A stretch of 64,000 bases of DNA. It comes from Bifidobacterium mizhiense. Its GTDB lineage: Bacteria > Actinomycetota > Actinomycetes > Actinomycetales > Bifidobacteriaceae. Both the position numbers and the translations under genes were made by a program. Shown one piece after another: positions 1 to 9,105 of this stretch; position 1 is the first letter of the stretch; every line of letters begins with the position of its first letter. The DNA lies in the NCBI RefSeq assembly GCF_020884755.1, contig NZ_BPWE01000003.1:274649-338648 (forward strand), written 5' to 3'. The notes under the pieces are model-generated. The model worked only from the letters and a program-made list of their open reading frames with translations. It ran no database searches and was not told where the DNA came from.

Positions 1-1170
1 GCGCAGGTCGGCGGCCAGGTCATGGGCGATCCGCTGCAGATCGGGCTTCTTGGACAGGGGCAGGACGGCGGCCTTGACCGGGGCCAGCCTTGGGTCCAGA
101 CGCAACACGGTGCGGCGGTCAACCCCGCCCTTGGTGTTGGGTGCCTCGTCCACGTCATAGGCATCCACCAGGAAGGCCATCAGCGAGCGCGTCAGACCGG
201 CCGCAGGCTCGATCACGTAAGGGATATACCGTTCCCCGCTGGCCTGGTCGAAGTAGCTCAGATCCTCGCCCGAGTGCTCAGCATGGGCCTTGAGGTCGTA
301 GTCGGTGCGGTTGGCCACACCCTCCAGCTCGCCCCACTCGGAGCCCTGGAAGCCGAACCGGTACTCGATGTCCACAGTCCGCTTGGAATAGTGTGCCAGC
401 TTCTCCTTGGGGTGCTCGTAATGGCGCAGGTTCTCGGGCTTGACGCCCAGGTCCACGTACCAACGGGTCCTGGCGTCGATCCAGTACTGGTGCCACTGCT
501 CGTCGGTACCGGGGTGGACGAAGAACTCCATCTCCATCTGCTCGAATTCACGGGTGCGGAAGATGAAATTGCCGGGCGTGATCTCGTTGCGGAAGCTCTT
601 GCCCATGTTGGCGATGCCGAAGGGGGGCTTGGAGCGGGAGGAGGCCATGACGGACTTGAAGTCCACAAAGATGCCCTGGGCGGTCTCGGGACGCAGATAG
701 TGCAGGCTCTTCTCGTCCTGGACGGGCCCCAGGTGGGTCTGCAGCATCATATTGAAGTCGCGCGGCTCGGTCCACTGTCCCTTGGTGCCACAGTCCGGGC
801 AGGGAATGTCCTTGAGGCCGTTTTCCGGATCATGGCCGTGCTTTTCGACGTAGGCCTCCTCCAAGGTATCGGCCCGGTGCCGCTTGTGGCAGTTCAGGCA
901 CTCGATCAGGGGGTCATTAAATACGGACACATGGCCCGAGGCCTCCCAGACCGCCGTGGGCAGGATGACCGAGGTATCCACGCCGACCACGTCGTCGCGG
1001 GTGACCACCATGGTCCGCCACCACTCTCGCTTGATGTTGTCCTTGAGGGCCACGCCCAGGGGGCCATAGTCCCAGGCCGAGCGCGTCCCGCCATAGATCT
1101 CCCCTGCGGGAAAGACGAATCCTCGGCGCTTGGCCAAGGAAATGACCTCATCCAGTTTCGATACTGCCAC
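1..1170 (-). CDS. glyS: Glycyl-tRNA synthetase, 3' end cut by window edge
   Basis: This cytosolic class II enzyme charges tRNA-Gly with glycine. The first 390 codons are present and the C-terminal part, including most of the anticodon-binding domain, lies beyond base 1. It is the single-chain dimeric type: RPETAQGIF is at about residues 160-168, the class II motif 2 region starting FRNE at about 193, and two CxxC pairs at about 91/94 and 124/127 suggest a zinc-ribbon insertion. The GTG start at 1170 was chosen because an in-frame TGA lies just upstream and an AGAAGG sequence sits at ribosome-binding distance. No T-box is visible in the short upstream region shared with the divergent gene at 1369. 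Assignment is very secure. Confidence 0.97.
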   Translation of the reverse strand, partial: MAVSKLDEVISLAKRRGFVFPAGEIYGGTRSAWDYGPLGVALKDNIKREWWRTMVVTRDDVVGVDTSVILPTAVWEASGHVSVFNDPLIECLNCHKRHRADTLEEAYVEKHGHDPENGLKDIPCPDCGTKGQWTEPRDFNMMLQTHLGPVQDEKSLHYLRPETAQGIFVDFKSVMASSRSKPPFGIANMGKSFRNEITPGNFIFRTREFEQMEMEFFVHPGTDEQWHQYWIDARTRWYVDLGVKPENLRHYEHPKEKLAHYSKRTVDIEYRFGFQGSEWGELEGVANRTDYDLKAHAEHSGEDLSYFDQASGERYIPYVIEPAAGLTRSLMAFLVDAYDVDEAPNTKGGVDRRTVLRLDPRLAPVKAAVLPLSKKPDLQRIAHDLAADLR

Positions 1171-1368
1171 TGATCACACCTTCTGCTCGGGAGCCCCTCC
1201 TGGGGACATACGACCTGATGACCGGCCTCCAGCATACCTTCGGCGGGTGACCTGCTGTCAGCGTAGAGGCCTACCATCAAGGCAGGTGCAGGAGGCCGCG
1301 CAGGTGACCGCAGGGGGACACCGGGCATCCTGCCTGCCAACCCCAGTCGACGAGGAAAGGTTCCCGAT

Positions 1369-1704
1369 ATGCCCGACATAAATGACCCATCCTACCTGAA
1401 CACCGTAGCCGAGGTCACCATTGCGCCCTCCGGTCAGGGTGAGGAGCTGTCCACCTATGTGGCCCAGGTCATCAAAGTCATCAGGGATTCGGGACTGCCC
1501 AATCAGACCAACGCCATGAGCACCGTCGTCGAGGGGGATCTGCATCGGGTCATGGAGGTCGTGGAAGAAGCCACGCGGGTCTTGGCCGAACAGGGATACA
1601 GGACCGGCGTCAGTCTGAGACTGGACATCCGTCCCGGTAAGCGGGATCAAATCCACGAGAAGGTGGAGCGGGTCGACCGGATCCTGGGCGGGGAAAACCG
1701 CTGA
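1369..1704 (+). CDS. MTH1187-family thiamine-binding protein
   Basis: This 111-residue protein belongs to the MTH1187/YkoF-like (DUF77, UPF0045) family of small ferredoxin-fold proteins, several of which bind thiamine or a related pyrimidine. Family features visible are an N-terminal EVTIAPSG strand, the TNAMSTVVEGD segment at about residues 46-56 and the C-terminal RLDIRPGK strand. Length is normal for the family. An AGGAAAGG sequence precedes the ATG. It is transcribed away from glyS and is followed 61 bp later by the LacI-type regulator. The ligand is not proven here; thiamine binding is taken from characterised relatives. Confidence 0.85.
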   Translation: MPDINDPSYLNTVAEVTIAPSGQGEELSTYVAQVIKVIRDSGLPNQTNAMSTVVEGDLHRVMEVVEEATRVLAEQGYRTGVSLRLDIRPGKRDQIHEKVERVDRILGGENR

Positions 1705-1765
1705 AAGCACCCTGTCACTGAAGATCAGCCGGGCTGAAATCGCCTGAGCAAGTTAAGGTATGCCC

Positions 1766-2839
1766 ATGATCACGATGAAGCAGATCGCCGAACGCACAGG
1801 TGTATCCGTCTCCACTGTCTCTCTGGTGCTCAACGGCCGCGATAAGGGCAGAGTCAAATCGGAAACTGCCCGAAAGGTGCGCAGCACAGCCAAGACCCTG
1901 GGCTATCGGCCCAATCCCATGGCCCGGTCGCTGCGTACCAGCAAGACCGGCATGTTGGGCTTTATCAGCGAAGAGGTGGCCACCACGCCCTACGCTGGCG
2001 CCATCATTCAGGGTGCCCAAGATGCGGCAGCCGAACGTGGTTACATGCTTCTCACTGTCTCCACCGATGGGGGCGCTCGGGAAGCCGAGCAGATCCAGGC
2101 CCTGAAGCGCTATGGAGTGGACGGATTCCTCTTCGCCAAGATGTACGACCAGGAGGTGGACCTGCCCCAGGCTCTGCGTTCCTGCCCTGCTGTGGTCGTC
2201 AACGCTTCGGAGCGGGTCAACCGCTGTCCCAGCATCGCCCCTGACGAATTTCTGATCGGCTACGATGCTACCCGCCACCTGATCGAATCAGGTTGTCATC
2301 GGGTAGCCTACCTGGGCACCACACAGGATCTGCCGGCGCAAGAAGACAGAATGCGCGGATATCACACAGCTCTCAAGGAAGCTGGCTTACCCACAAGTCA
2401 GGCCTTGACCCGACTGGTCGGGTTCAACCAGGACGCCATGGATCAGGCAAACGACCTGATGGATGACCAACACCCCGATGGGGTTTTCTGCTTCAATGAC
2501 TCGCGTTCCTTCTACCTCTACCAGGCCGCCGCTGCGCGCCATCTGATCATCGGCAAGGACCTTAATTTGGTGGGCGTGGACAACCACCAGGTTATAGCCG
2601 AAACCACGGCACCACCCTTGACCACCGTCGAACTGCCCCATTACGAGATGGGCTTCTGGGCGGTACGGCGACTACTGGCGCAAATCAATCCCCGTCGCGT
2701 TTCCCTGCCCCTGCCCGAAACTCGTGCCACCCTGCCCCCGCTCGATCAAGCTGGCGGGGTACGTATCCATTGCGCGCTTATTCGCAAGGGCTCCACTCGC
2801 CTTGATGCCGCTTTGGACACGGTTCCAACAAGCCACTAA
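1766..2839 (+). CDS. LacI-family transcriptional regulator, likely sucrose-responsive
   Basis: This is a 357-residue LacI/GalR regulator. The N-terminal helix-turn-helix (MKQIAERTGVSVSTVSLVLN) is followed by the hinge region (YRPNPMARSLR) and a periplasmic-binding-protein-like effector domain. The ATG at 1766 is preferred over 1760 because AAGG at 1755-1758 is 7 bp upstream of it. The gene is co-oriented with cscB and cscA, and the 258-bp gap downstream carries two LacI-type half-palindromes overlapping a promoter. It is therefore inferred to repress the sucrose symporter and GH32 genes until sugar binds. A local regulator for the sucrose pair is common in bifidobacteria. The effector is inferred from context only. 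Confidence 0.9.
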   Translation: MITMKQIAERTGVSVSTVSLVLNGRDKGRVKSETARKVRSTAKTLGYRPNPMARSLRTSKTGMLGFISEEVATTPYAGAIIQGAQDAAAERGYMLLTVSTDGGAREAEQIQALKRYGVDGFLFAKMYDQEVDLPQALRSCPAVVVNASERVNRCPSIAPDEFLIGYDATRHLIESGCHRVAYLGTTQDLPAQEDRMRGYHTALKEAGLPTSQALTRLVGFNQDAMDQANDLMDDQHPDGVFCFNDSRSFYLYQAAAARHLIIGKDLNLVGVDNHQVIAETTAPPLTTVELPHYEMGFWAVRRLLAQINPRRVSLPLPETRATLPPLDQAGGVRIHCALIRKGSTRLDAALDTVPTSH

Positions 2840-2969
2840 AGCCGTACACACCCCTCCTCATCGCAAGATGGTGAAACAAGGCCGAAGTCTGGAGGGCTTC
2901 GTGCAAACTGCCAATAGGCCGGCATCCCCTGCTAGTTGCTAATCGTGCTCACAGGCACCCACAGTATCC

Positions 2970-2997
2970 GTCAATCGTTTGACGTAAATCGATTGAC
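2970..2997 (+). promoter_or_regulatory. Two abutting LacI-type operators upstream of cscB
   Basis: GTCAATCGTTTGAC at 2970-2983 is followed without a gap by GTAAATCGATTGAC at 2984-2997. Each is a 14-bp palindrome with a central CG and one mismatched base pair, the usual LacI-family operator form. They overlap the -35 element and the spacer of the promoter, so binding would block RNA polymerase. The likely ligand is the LacI regulator encoded at 1766-2839. Confidence 0.75.
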
Positions 2998-3007
2998 GAC
3001 CTACTAT
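2979..3007 (+). promoter_or_regulatory. Predicted sigma-A promoter for cscB-cscA
   Basis: A TTGACG -35 hexamer at 2979-2984 and a TACTAT -10 hexamer at 3002-3007 are separated by 17 bp. Transcription should start near 3014, giving a leader of about 85 nt before the cscB ATG. The -35 element lies inside the first operator and the second operator fills the spacer, consistent with repression. Confidence 0.65.
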
Positions 3008-3097
3008 ACTTACCAGGATTCGCTCTGCACACAGGAAGTGCATCGAACCAGGAGGCACTGCGGAGAAGCGGTGCACAACAAGTGAGGGAGGGGCAGC

Positions 3098-4390
3098 ATG
3101 GCCGCCAAATCATCAGCATGGAGGAATCCATCATATTTGGAATCCTCTACCGGAATATTCTTCTTCTTCTGTGCCTGGGGCATCTGGTGGTCCTTCTACC
3201 AGCGGTGGCTGGTGACGGGCCTGGGAATGAACAACACGCAGGTAGGCAAGATCTACTCCATCAATTCCGTGGCAACCTTGATCATCATGTTCGTCTACGG
3301 GGTCATCCAGGACGAGTTGGGCGTCAAGCGCCGTCTGGCCATCTTCATCGCCGCCATCGCCGCCCTGGTGGGACCTTTCGTCCAATTCATCTATGCTCCG
3401 CTCATGCACACCAACATGATGCTGGGCGCCATGTTGGGCGCAGTGGTCCTCTCTGCAGGCTTCATGTCTGGCTGCTCCCTGATAGAGGCCATCACCGAAC
3501 GCTACTCACGCAAGTTCGGCTTCGAGTACGGACAGTCCAGGGCCTGGGGCTCCTTCGGCTACGCCATCGTAGCTTTGATCGCCGGCTTCGTTTTCAACAT
3601 CAACCCCATGATCAACTTCTGGCTGGGCTCAGCCTTCGGTCTGTGCATGCTCCTGGTCTACGCCTTCTGGATCCCCGACGAGCAGCGCGAGGAGATCAGC
3701 CGTGAATCGACTCCTGAAGGAGAGAAGTCCCAGCCATCCCTGAGAGATATGCTCCACGTGCTGGGCATGCCAGCCCTCTGGCTGCTGATCGTCTTCATGA
3801 TCTTCACCAACACCTTCTACACGGTCTTCGACCAGCAGATGTTCCCCACCTACTACGCCAACCTCTTCGCCACGCCTCAGCTGGGCAACCAGGTCTACGG
3901 GATCCTCAACTCCTTCCAGGTCTTCCTGGAGTCGGCCATGATGGGCGTGGTTCCCGTCATCATGCGCAAGATCGGCGTGCGCAACTCACTTTTGTTGGGA
4001 GCCACGGTCATGTTCGCCAGGATCGGCCTGTGCGGTTTCTTCCACGACCCTGTCATGGTCTCCATCGTCAAGCTCTTCCACTCCATCGAGGTCCCGCTCT
4101 TCAGCCTGCCGGCCTTCCGCTACTTCACCCTGCACTTCAACCCCAAGCTGTCCGCCACCCTCTACATGGTGGGCTTCCAGATCGCCTCCCAGGTCGGCCA
4201 GGTGGCCCTGTCCACTCCGCTGGGCATGCTCCACGACCGGGCTGGCGACCGGATCACGTTCTACACCATCTCATTGGTGGTGCTTGCTGCCCTGATCTAC
4301 GGTATCTTCGTGCTCAAGCGCGACGACCAGCAGGTTGACGGTGATCCCTTCATCAGGGATTCGCAGAAGTCCGCCGTGACCCAGGGCTGA
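3098..4390 (+). CDS. cscB: Sucrose/oligosaccharide:H+ symporter, LacY type
   Basis: This 430-residue, 12-helix membrane protein belongs to the oligosaccharide:H+ symporter group of the major facilitator superfamily (LacY, RafB, CscB). It shows the LacY-like first helix (FFFFCAWGIWWSFY), the cytoplasmic loop motif QDELGVKRR between helices 2 and 3, and ERYSRKFGFEYGQSRAWGS at about residues 130-150, matching the conserved LacY E126-R144 region. GGGAGGGG lies just before the ATG. It is the first gene of a two-gene operon with the GH32 gene 50 bp downstream, under the double LacI operator. Sucrose is the most likely substrate because of that neighbour; short fructo-oligosaccharides are an alternative. 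Confidence 0.9.
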   Translation: MAAKSSAWRNPSYLESSTGIFFFFCAWGIWWSFYQRWLVTGLGMNNTQVGKIYSINSVATLIIMFVYGVIQDELGVKRRLAIFIAAIAALVGPFVQFIYAPLMHTNMMLGAMLGAVVLSAGFMSGCSLIEAITERYSRKFGFEYGQSRAWGSFGYAIVALIAGFVFNINPMINFWLGSAFGLCMLLVYAFWIPDEQREEISRESTPEGEKSQPSLRDMLHVLGMPALWLLIVFMIFTNTFYTVFDQQMFPTYYANLFATPQLGNQVYGILNSFQVFLESAMMGVVPVIMRKIGVRNSLLLGATVMFARIGLCGFFHDPVMVSIVKLFHSIEVPLFSLPAFRYFTLHFNPKLSATLYMVGFQIASQVGQVALSTPLGMLHDRAGDRITFYTISLVVLAALIYGIFVLKRDDQQVDGDPFIRDSQKSAVTQG

Positions 4391-4440
4391 TCCCCACATC
4401 AACCATCATCAGCACCCATCCAACCCGAAAGGATTCAAGG

Positions 4441-5964
4441 ATGAACCAGTCAGTAACCAAGGAAAACGCCGATATGAGCGCTCAGCTGGACAAGGCCCAG
4501 AAGAGCATCGATCGGCTCTTCGCCACCCGCAATGACCGCTGGTATCCCCAGTGCCACATCGCCTCCAAGGCCGGATGGATCAACGACCCCAACGGCCTGA
4601 GCTACTACAAGGGGCGCTATCATGCCTACTTCCAGCTCAACCCCTACGGGAGCGAGTGGGGAAACATGCACTGGGGTCACGTCTCCAGCGCCGACCTGGT
4701 CACCTGGCGGCGCGAGCCCCTGGCCATGGCGCCCACCCTTGAGGTCGAGAAGGACGGAGTCTTCTCCGGATCGGCCGTGGTGGGCGACGACGGCCGTCTG
4801 ACCATCTACTACACCGGTCACCGCTGGCGCAATGGGGTCAACGATGATGACGGCAACCTCCAGGAGCAGTGCATGGCCGTCTCCTCCGACGGTATCCACT
4901 TCGAAAAGAAGGGTGTCGTGGTCCCCTGCCCCGACGACAAGATCCTGCACTTCCGTGACCCCAAGGTGTGGAAGATGGGCGGGCTCTGGTACATGGTCTT
5001 CGGAGTCAGCACCCCCGCCCACCGGGGCGAGATCTGGATGTATACCTCCAATGACATGGAGCACTGGACCTTCGACCGTGTGATCTATCGGCACCCCGAC
5101 CCCGAGGTCTTCATGCTGGAATGCCCCGATATGTTCCCCCTGGAGGACAAGTGGGTGATCTGCTACTCGGCCATGGGCTTGAAACCCCATGGATTCGAAG
5201 CCCGCAACCACAACAACGCCGGCTATGTGATCGGCAGCTGGCAGCCCGGGGGCGACTTCCATCAGGAGACGGACTTCCACCTCTGGGACGACGGCCACAA
5301 CTTCTATGCCCCGCAGACCTTCCAAGCCCCTGACGGCCGCAGGCTGGTCTTCGGCTGGATGAGCCCCTTTACCGAACCCATCCCCATGCAGGATGACGGC
5401 TGGTGTGGCCAGTTCACCTTGCCCCGCGAGGTCACCCTGGCCGGTGATCATCTGCGCTGCCTGCCCATACGCGAGTTCTCCAACCTGGATCAGGACCAGC
5501 AGGACTTCGGCCCCATCGAGCTGGAGGTCAACGGCAGCCAGGATCTGGTGGACGACGCGCAGACCGCCGACATCACCATGGAAATCGACCTGGCCAAGTC
5601 CCAGGCAGAGCGCATCGGTCTGGAGATTCACCGGACGCAATCCGGCGACCACACGCTGGTCTGCTATGACGACCAGCTGGGCCGCGTGGTGCTCGACCGC
5701 CACTGCAACACCTACGGGGACCGTGGCTACCGCACTGCTCCAGTCGACAAGTCCTCGGGAAAGCTCAAGCTGCGCATCATCGTGGACCGGGGCTCGATCG
5801 AGGTTGTCGTCAACGACGGGCTGGAGATCATGTCCTCCTACTCCTTCCCCGCCCAAGGGCCCCGCGGCATCCGCCTGATCGCCGAATCCGGCGAGGGCAA
5901 GGCCCTGATCGACTCCCTCTCCATCGCCAGGCTGGGCACCATCTGGGAAGAGCCGGATCGCTGA
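4441..5964 (+). CDS. cscA: GH32 beta-fructofuranosidase (sucrase/invertase)
   Basis: This 507-residue intracellular enzyme hydrolyses the terminal fructose of sucrose and short fructo-oligosaccharides. The three GH32 signatures are present: WINDPNG at 46-52 with the nucleophile Asp49, RDP at 172-174 with the transition-state stabiliser Asp173, and ECPD at 227-230 with the acid/base Glu227. The five-bladed propeller is followed from about residue 355 by the C-terminal beta-sandwich usual for the family. There is no signal peptide, which fits cleavage after uptake by CscB. AAAGGA 7 bp upstream supports the ATG at 4441. It ends at a strong terminator. Confidence in the family is very high; chain-length preference cannot be read from the sequence. 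Confidence 0.95.
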   Translation: MNQSVTKENADMSAQLDKAQKSIDRLFATRNDRWYPQCHIASKAGWINDPNGLSYYKGRYHAYFQLNPYGSEWGNMHWGHVSSADLVTWRREPLAMAPTLEVEKDGVFSGSAVVGDDGRLTIYYTGHRWRNGVNDDDGNLQEQCMAVSSDGIHFEKKGVVVPCPDDKILHFRDPKVWKMGGLWYMVFGVSTPAHRGEIWMYTSNDMEHWTFDRVIYRHPDPEVFMLECPDMFPLEDKWVICYSAMGLKPHGFEARNHNNAGYVIGSWQPGGDFHQETDFHLWDDGHNFYAPQTFQAPDGRRLVFGWMSPFTEPIPMQDDGWCGQFTLPREVTLAGDHLRCLPIREFSNLDQDQQDFGPIELEVNGSQDLVDDAQTADITMEIDLAKSQAERIGLEIHRTQSGDHTLVCYDDQLGRVVLDRHCNTYGDRGYRTAPVDKSSGKLKLRIIVDRGSIEVVVNDGLEIMSSYSFPAQGPRGIRLIAESGEGKALIDSLSIARLGTIWEEPDR

Positions 5965-5993
5965 TCCCGCTGTCCTGGTCGGCACAGGAAAGG

Positions 5994-6029
5994 CCTGCCC
6001 TCTGAATCACTCAGGGGGCAGGTCTTTTT
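5994..6029 (+). terminator. Rho-independent terminator after cscA
   Basis: A 12-bp stem (CCTGCCCTCTGA at 5994-6005 pairing with TCAGGGGGCAGG at 6011-6022, with one G-U pair) and a 5-base loop are followed by TCTTTTT. It closes the sucrose operon. Confidence 0.9.
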
Positions 6030-6035
6030 GTTTTG

Positions 6036-6070
6036 CAAGCATCGCTTTCAAGCATCGCCTTCAAGCATCC
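6036..6070. repeat. 13-bp imperfect tandem repeat, about 2.7 copies
   Basis: CAAGCATCGCTTT (6036-6048), CAAGCATCGCCTT (6049-6061) and a partial CAAGCATCC (6062-6070) lie head to tail between the cscA terminator and the end of the convergent MFS gene. The function is unknown. The repeat could be replication-slippage debris or a protein-binding array. Confidence 0.6.
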
Positions 6071-6218
6071 ATGGTCAGAACCGATGAATCGGAAATCCTC
6101 GAGAAAGCACCGGTCCTTTGGCACTGACTCCTTGCCGGAGACCGCCAGTCATGACTCGGTCTCAGTCCTTTGATCTGCGGGACCGGAAGCCATTGGTGCG
6201 GCCGATCCGACTTCGGCT

Positions 6219-7415
6219 TTACTTGCCGACCTTGACCAGCAGAGCCATCAGCCCGGAGGCGATGGCCGCCGCGCCCATGAAGAGGAAGGCTCCGACGAAG
6301 GAACCGCCGGCCGCCTTGACCAGGTAGCCGATGATCATGGGGGCCAGGAATCCGCCCAGGGTGCCGCCGGTATTGATGATGCCGATGGCGGAGCCGATGA
6401 TGTGCGGGTCCATGATCTTGTGGGGCCAGGTGAAGATGCCGGTGAAGGCCACCACGGAGACGCAGGATACCAGGATCAGCAGCAGGAGGGAGAGCCAGAT
6501 GTTGCGCGAGAAGACGAAGCATACGACCAGGACGGCGCTGATCACCCCGGCGCCCAGAATGGCCAGCTTCTCCCTGCCCAGGAAGAGCTTCGAAAGCAGC
6601 TGACCGGCGTAGATGGTGGCGACGGTCGTGAAGACCGCGTTGACCGCCAGCAGGATGCCGGCCTGGCCAATCGTAAGGCCAAAGGTGTTTTTGATGAAGG
6701 TGGGCATCCAGGAGATATTGCCGTACAGGAGGATGTTCAGCAGCAGCATGGCCACGAAGAGGACCAGCACGTTCCTGTTCTTCAGAACCTCGAGGAAGCC
6801 TGCCCCCTTGGCTCCGGGCTTCTGGTCAGCCTCGGGCTGGCGGGGCTTGGAGGGCACGAAGATCAGGATGCAGACAAAGGCCAGCAGGTAGAGGGTGCCC
6901 AGCACAGCGTAGGCCAGGTGCCAGTTGATGGCGACCAGGTTGGCGCCCAGGACGAAGGCCAGAATGCCGCCGATGCCCGAGGTCGACAGGATCAGCGACT
7001 GGACGAAGGTGCGCCGTTCCTGGGGGAAGTTCTCCGCGATCGACTTGGAGCAGGAGGGCGGGTAGCCGCCGTGGCCCATGCCAGCGAAGAACCGGACGAT
7101 GATGAAGAAGGCCAGACCATTGGCCAGGCCGAACAGGTAGCTGAACAGACCGATGATGATCATGGAGGCCATCAGCACACGCTTGGCCCCAAGCCGGTCG
7201 GCCAGCCAGCCGCTGGGAATCTGCATGAGCGAGTAGCCCAGGAAGAAGGCCGACATGATGATGCCTGTCTGCCCCGAGTCAAGGTGGAACTGCTCGGAGA
7301 TGGGGATGATGGCGGTCGAGATCATGTTCTTGTCCATGTACACGATCGAGTAACCGGCCATCAGGGAAAAGATCAGCGTTCCGCTCGCCGTTTTTGAGGA
7401 TTGCTTGATTGCCAT
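6219..7415 (-). CDS. MFS transporter, anion:cation symporter-like
   Basis: This 398-residue major facilitator protein has about 12 transmembrane helices. The loop motif GWLADRLGAKRV between helices 2 and 3 and the overall layout match the ACS-type organic-anion/dipeptide MFS carriers. The ATG at 7415 has AAGGA about 10 bp upstream and is preferred over an upstream in-frame start that would add a non-hydrophobic extension. It lies 91 bp downstream of the amidohydrolase gene on the same strand, so the two are probably co-transcribed. By analogy with the abg locus, the carrier may import the amide substrate that the hydrolase cleaves, but it is not AbgT itself. The substrate is unknown. Confidence 0.8.
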   Translation of the reverse strand: MAIKQSSKTASGTLIFSLMAGYSIVYMDKNMISTAIIPISEQFHLDSGQTGIIMSAFFLGYSLMQIPSGWLADRLGAKRVLMASMIIIGLFSYLFGLANGLAFFIIVRFFAGMGHGGYPPSCSKSIAENFPQERRTFVQSLILSTSGIGGILAFVLGANLVAINWHLAYAVLGTLYLLAFVCILIFVPSKPRQPEADQKPGAKGAGFLEVLKNRNVLVLFVAMLLLNILLYGNISWMPTFIKNTFGLTIGQAGILLAVNAVFTTVATIYAGQLLSKLFLGREKLAILGAGVISAVLVVCFVFSRNIWLSLLLLILVSCVSVVAFTGIFTWPHKIMDPHIIGSAIGIINTGGTLGGFLAPMIIGYLVKAAGGSFVGAFLFMGAAAIASGLMALLVKVGK

Positions 7416-7506
7416 TGGTCTGTCATCCTTCAGTAGAAACCGGCCGCCGCCGGGCAAGGTGATCCCGCAAAGATCACAGGGCCTGGCGGCAGCCGAACAG
7501 TAGAGG

Positions 7507-9015
7507 TCAGTGGGGCATCACATCGTCAGGAATGACGACCTTGTACTCCTGACCGGCGAAGGTCTTGTCGAAGTCCTCCTTGGCGGCCTTGACCAGATCC
7601 GAGTTGGTAAAGGCATCGTAGGCGGTCAGGGCCAGGGTCTTGCCCGCAGCCAGCAGGCCCTTGTGGGCCACCGAGGACTTGCCGTTGGCCGCCCACTGCC
7701 AGGAGTGGGCCGAGGTTCCCTGGGGCTCGAACCCGCCGCTGAACTGGGCGGTGGGCGTCTGCCAGCTGACATCGCCGACATCGGTGGATCCCGATGCCGT
7801 ATCGGTGAAGACCAGTGGGTACTTCTTCAAGGCCATGGTGGACTCGGCCATCTTCCTGACTTCCTCATCCGTCAGATCAGGGAAGGCCTCCTTGGTGCGG
7901 CTGAGCACCCGCTGCTTGCCGGCCTCGGGGACCGTGTCCGTGTAGCGGCGCTCGTAGTCCAGCTCCTGCTGATCCAGGGGCAGGGGGCCGACGAGGTCCA
8001 GGTTCTTGTCTATGGCCTCGGTCAGCGGATGGTTGGGAATGAAGTTGTAGCAGGCCGCGTCGAACTCCTCCTTGACCTGGGTCTCGGTCATCAGGGCCGC
8101 ACCCTGGGCGATCTTCTCCACACGCTTGAACAGATCTTGAGCCTGGTCCATCCTGGGGGCGCGCACGAAGTAGTAGAGCCGGGCATGGGACTGCACCACG
8201 TTGGCTGACTCGCCGCCTGCGTCGATGAAGGCGTAGTGCACGCGGGCCGCATCGATCATGTGCTCGCGCAGGAACTGCACGCCCACGTTCATCAGCTCAG
8301 CGGCGTCCAGGGCGCTTCGGCCCAGCTCGGGAGCCGCAGCCGCATGCGCCGGCACACCGGTGAAGTCGAAGTAGGCCTGCAGGACCGCCAGGCTGGAGGA
8401 GCCCCAGGCCTGGGTCACATCCGAGGGATGCCAGGACAGGGCCAGATCCAGCCCGTCGAAGACCCCGTCCCTGGCCATGAAGGCCTTGCCGTAACCCGAC
8501 TCCTCAGCCGGGCAGCCGAAGACCTTGATGGTCCCCTTGAGGCCCTTCTCCTGCATGAAGGTCTTGATGCCCACGCCTGCCGCGACGGCGGCCATGCCCA
8601 GGATGTTGTGGCCGCAGCCTTGCCCGTTGCCGCCTTCAACCAAGGGCTTGTGCTCGCCCAGGTCGGCCACCTGGCTGAGCCCTCCCAGGGCATCGTATTC
8701 GCCGGTGATGCCGATCACCGGACGGCCCGAACCCCAGGTCGCCACATAGGCATAGTCCATATGGCCCACGCCCTTCTCGATCTCGAAGCCCTCCTGCTCA
8801 AGCACCTTGTAGTGCTGCTGGACCGACTCCTTGACTGCAAACCTGGTCTCAGGGGTGCCCCAAATATGATCGGCTGCCTCGATGAACTCCTGTGACTTGT
8901 CCTCGATGATCTGCATGATGCGTTGCTTGTCGTCCACGCCTGTCGACTCCTTCGTTTCGTTTGCTGCGCTGATTTCCACGGCGGACACATGGCCTGCTCC
9001 GCTGTGATAAGTCAC
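7507..9015 (-). CDS. M20-family amidohydrolase, AbgB-like
   Basis: This 502-residue metal-dependent amidohydrolase most resembles the p-aminobenzoyl-glutamate hydrolase B subunit and related aminoacylases. Metal-site segments visible are GEYDALGGL, GQGCGHNILG, CPAEESG and SWHPSD, and the mid-protein dimerisation domain runs from about residue 215 (YFDFTGVPAHAAAAPELG). The GTG at 9015 has AAAGGT 5 bp upstream. The paired MFS gene is downstream. No AbgA partner is present in the window, so a true AbgA-AbgB enzyme is uncertain. It may act alone on N-acyl amino acids, dipeptides or folate breakdown products. The family call is secure, the substrate is not. Confidence 0.85.
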   Translation of the reverse strand: MTYHSGAGHVSAVEISAANETKESTGVDDKQRIMQIIEDKSQEFIEAADHIWGTPETRFAVKESVQQHYKVLEQEGFEIEKGVGHMDYAYVATWGSGRPVIGITGEYDALGGLSQVADLGEHKPLVEGGNGQGCGHNILGMAAVAAGVGIKTFMQEKGLKGTIKVFGCPAEESGYGKAFMARDGVFDGLDLALSWHPSDVTQAWGSSSLAVLQAYFDFTGVPAHAAAAPELGRSALDAAELMNVGVQFLREHMIDAARVHYAFIDAGGESANVVQSHARLYYFVRAPRMDQAQDLFKRVEKIAQGAALMTETQVKEEFDAACYNFIPNHPLTEAIDKNLDLVGPLPLDQQELDYERRYTDTVPEAGKQRVLSRTKEAFPDLTDEEVRKMAESTMALKKYPLVFTDTASGSTDVGDVSWQTPTAQFSGGFEPQGTSAHSWQWAANGKSSVAHKGLLAAGKTLALTAYDAFTNSDLVKAAKEDFDKTFAGQEYKVVIPDDVMPH

Positions 9016-9105
9016 AGACTACCTTTCATGGGCGTTACGAGGGTGTTCAGACGTGTAAATTTGGACGACTATGGGTAACCTCACAAAATTGGAGGTTCTG
9101 TCTTC

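Noticed and set aside
22..1173. 383-codon frame antisense to glyS
   Set aside because: It is a shadow of the synthetase; Gly/Val/Leu-rich with no domain.
1725..1737. TCAGCC-G-GGCTGA palindrome before the LacI gene
   Set aside because: A one-base loop and no T-tract make a terminator unlikely, and the sequence does not match the operators upstream of cscB.
4450..5985. 511-codon frame antisense to cscA
   Set aside because: It mirrors the codons of a clear GH32 gene, lacks a known domain and is a usual shadow in high-GC DNA.
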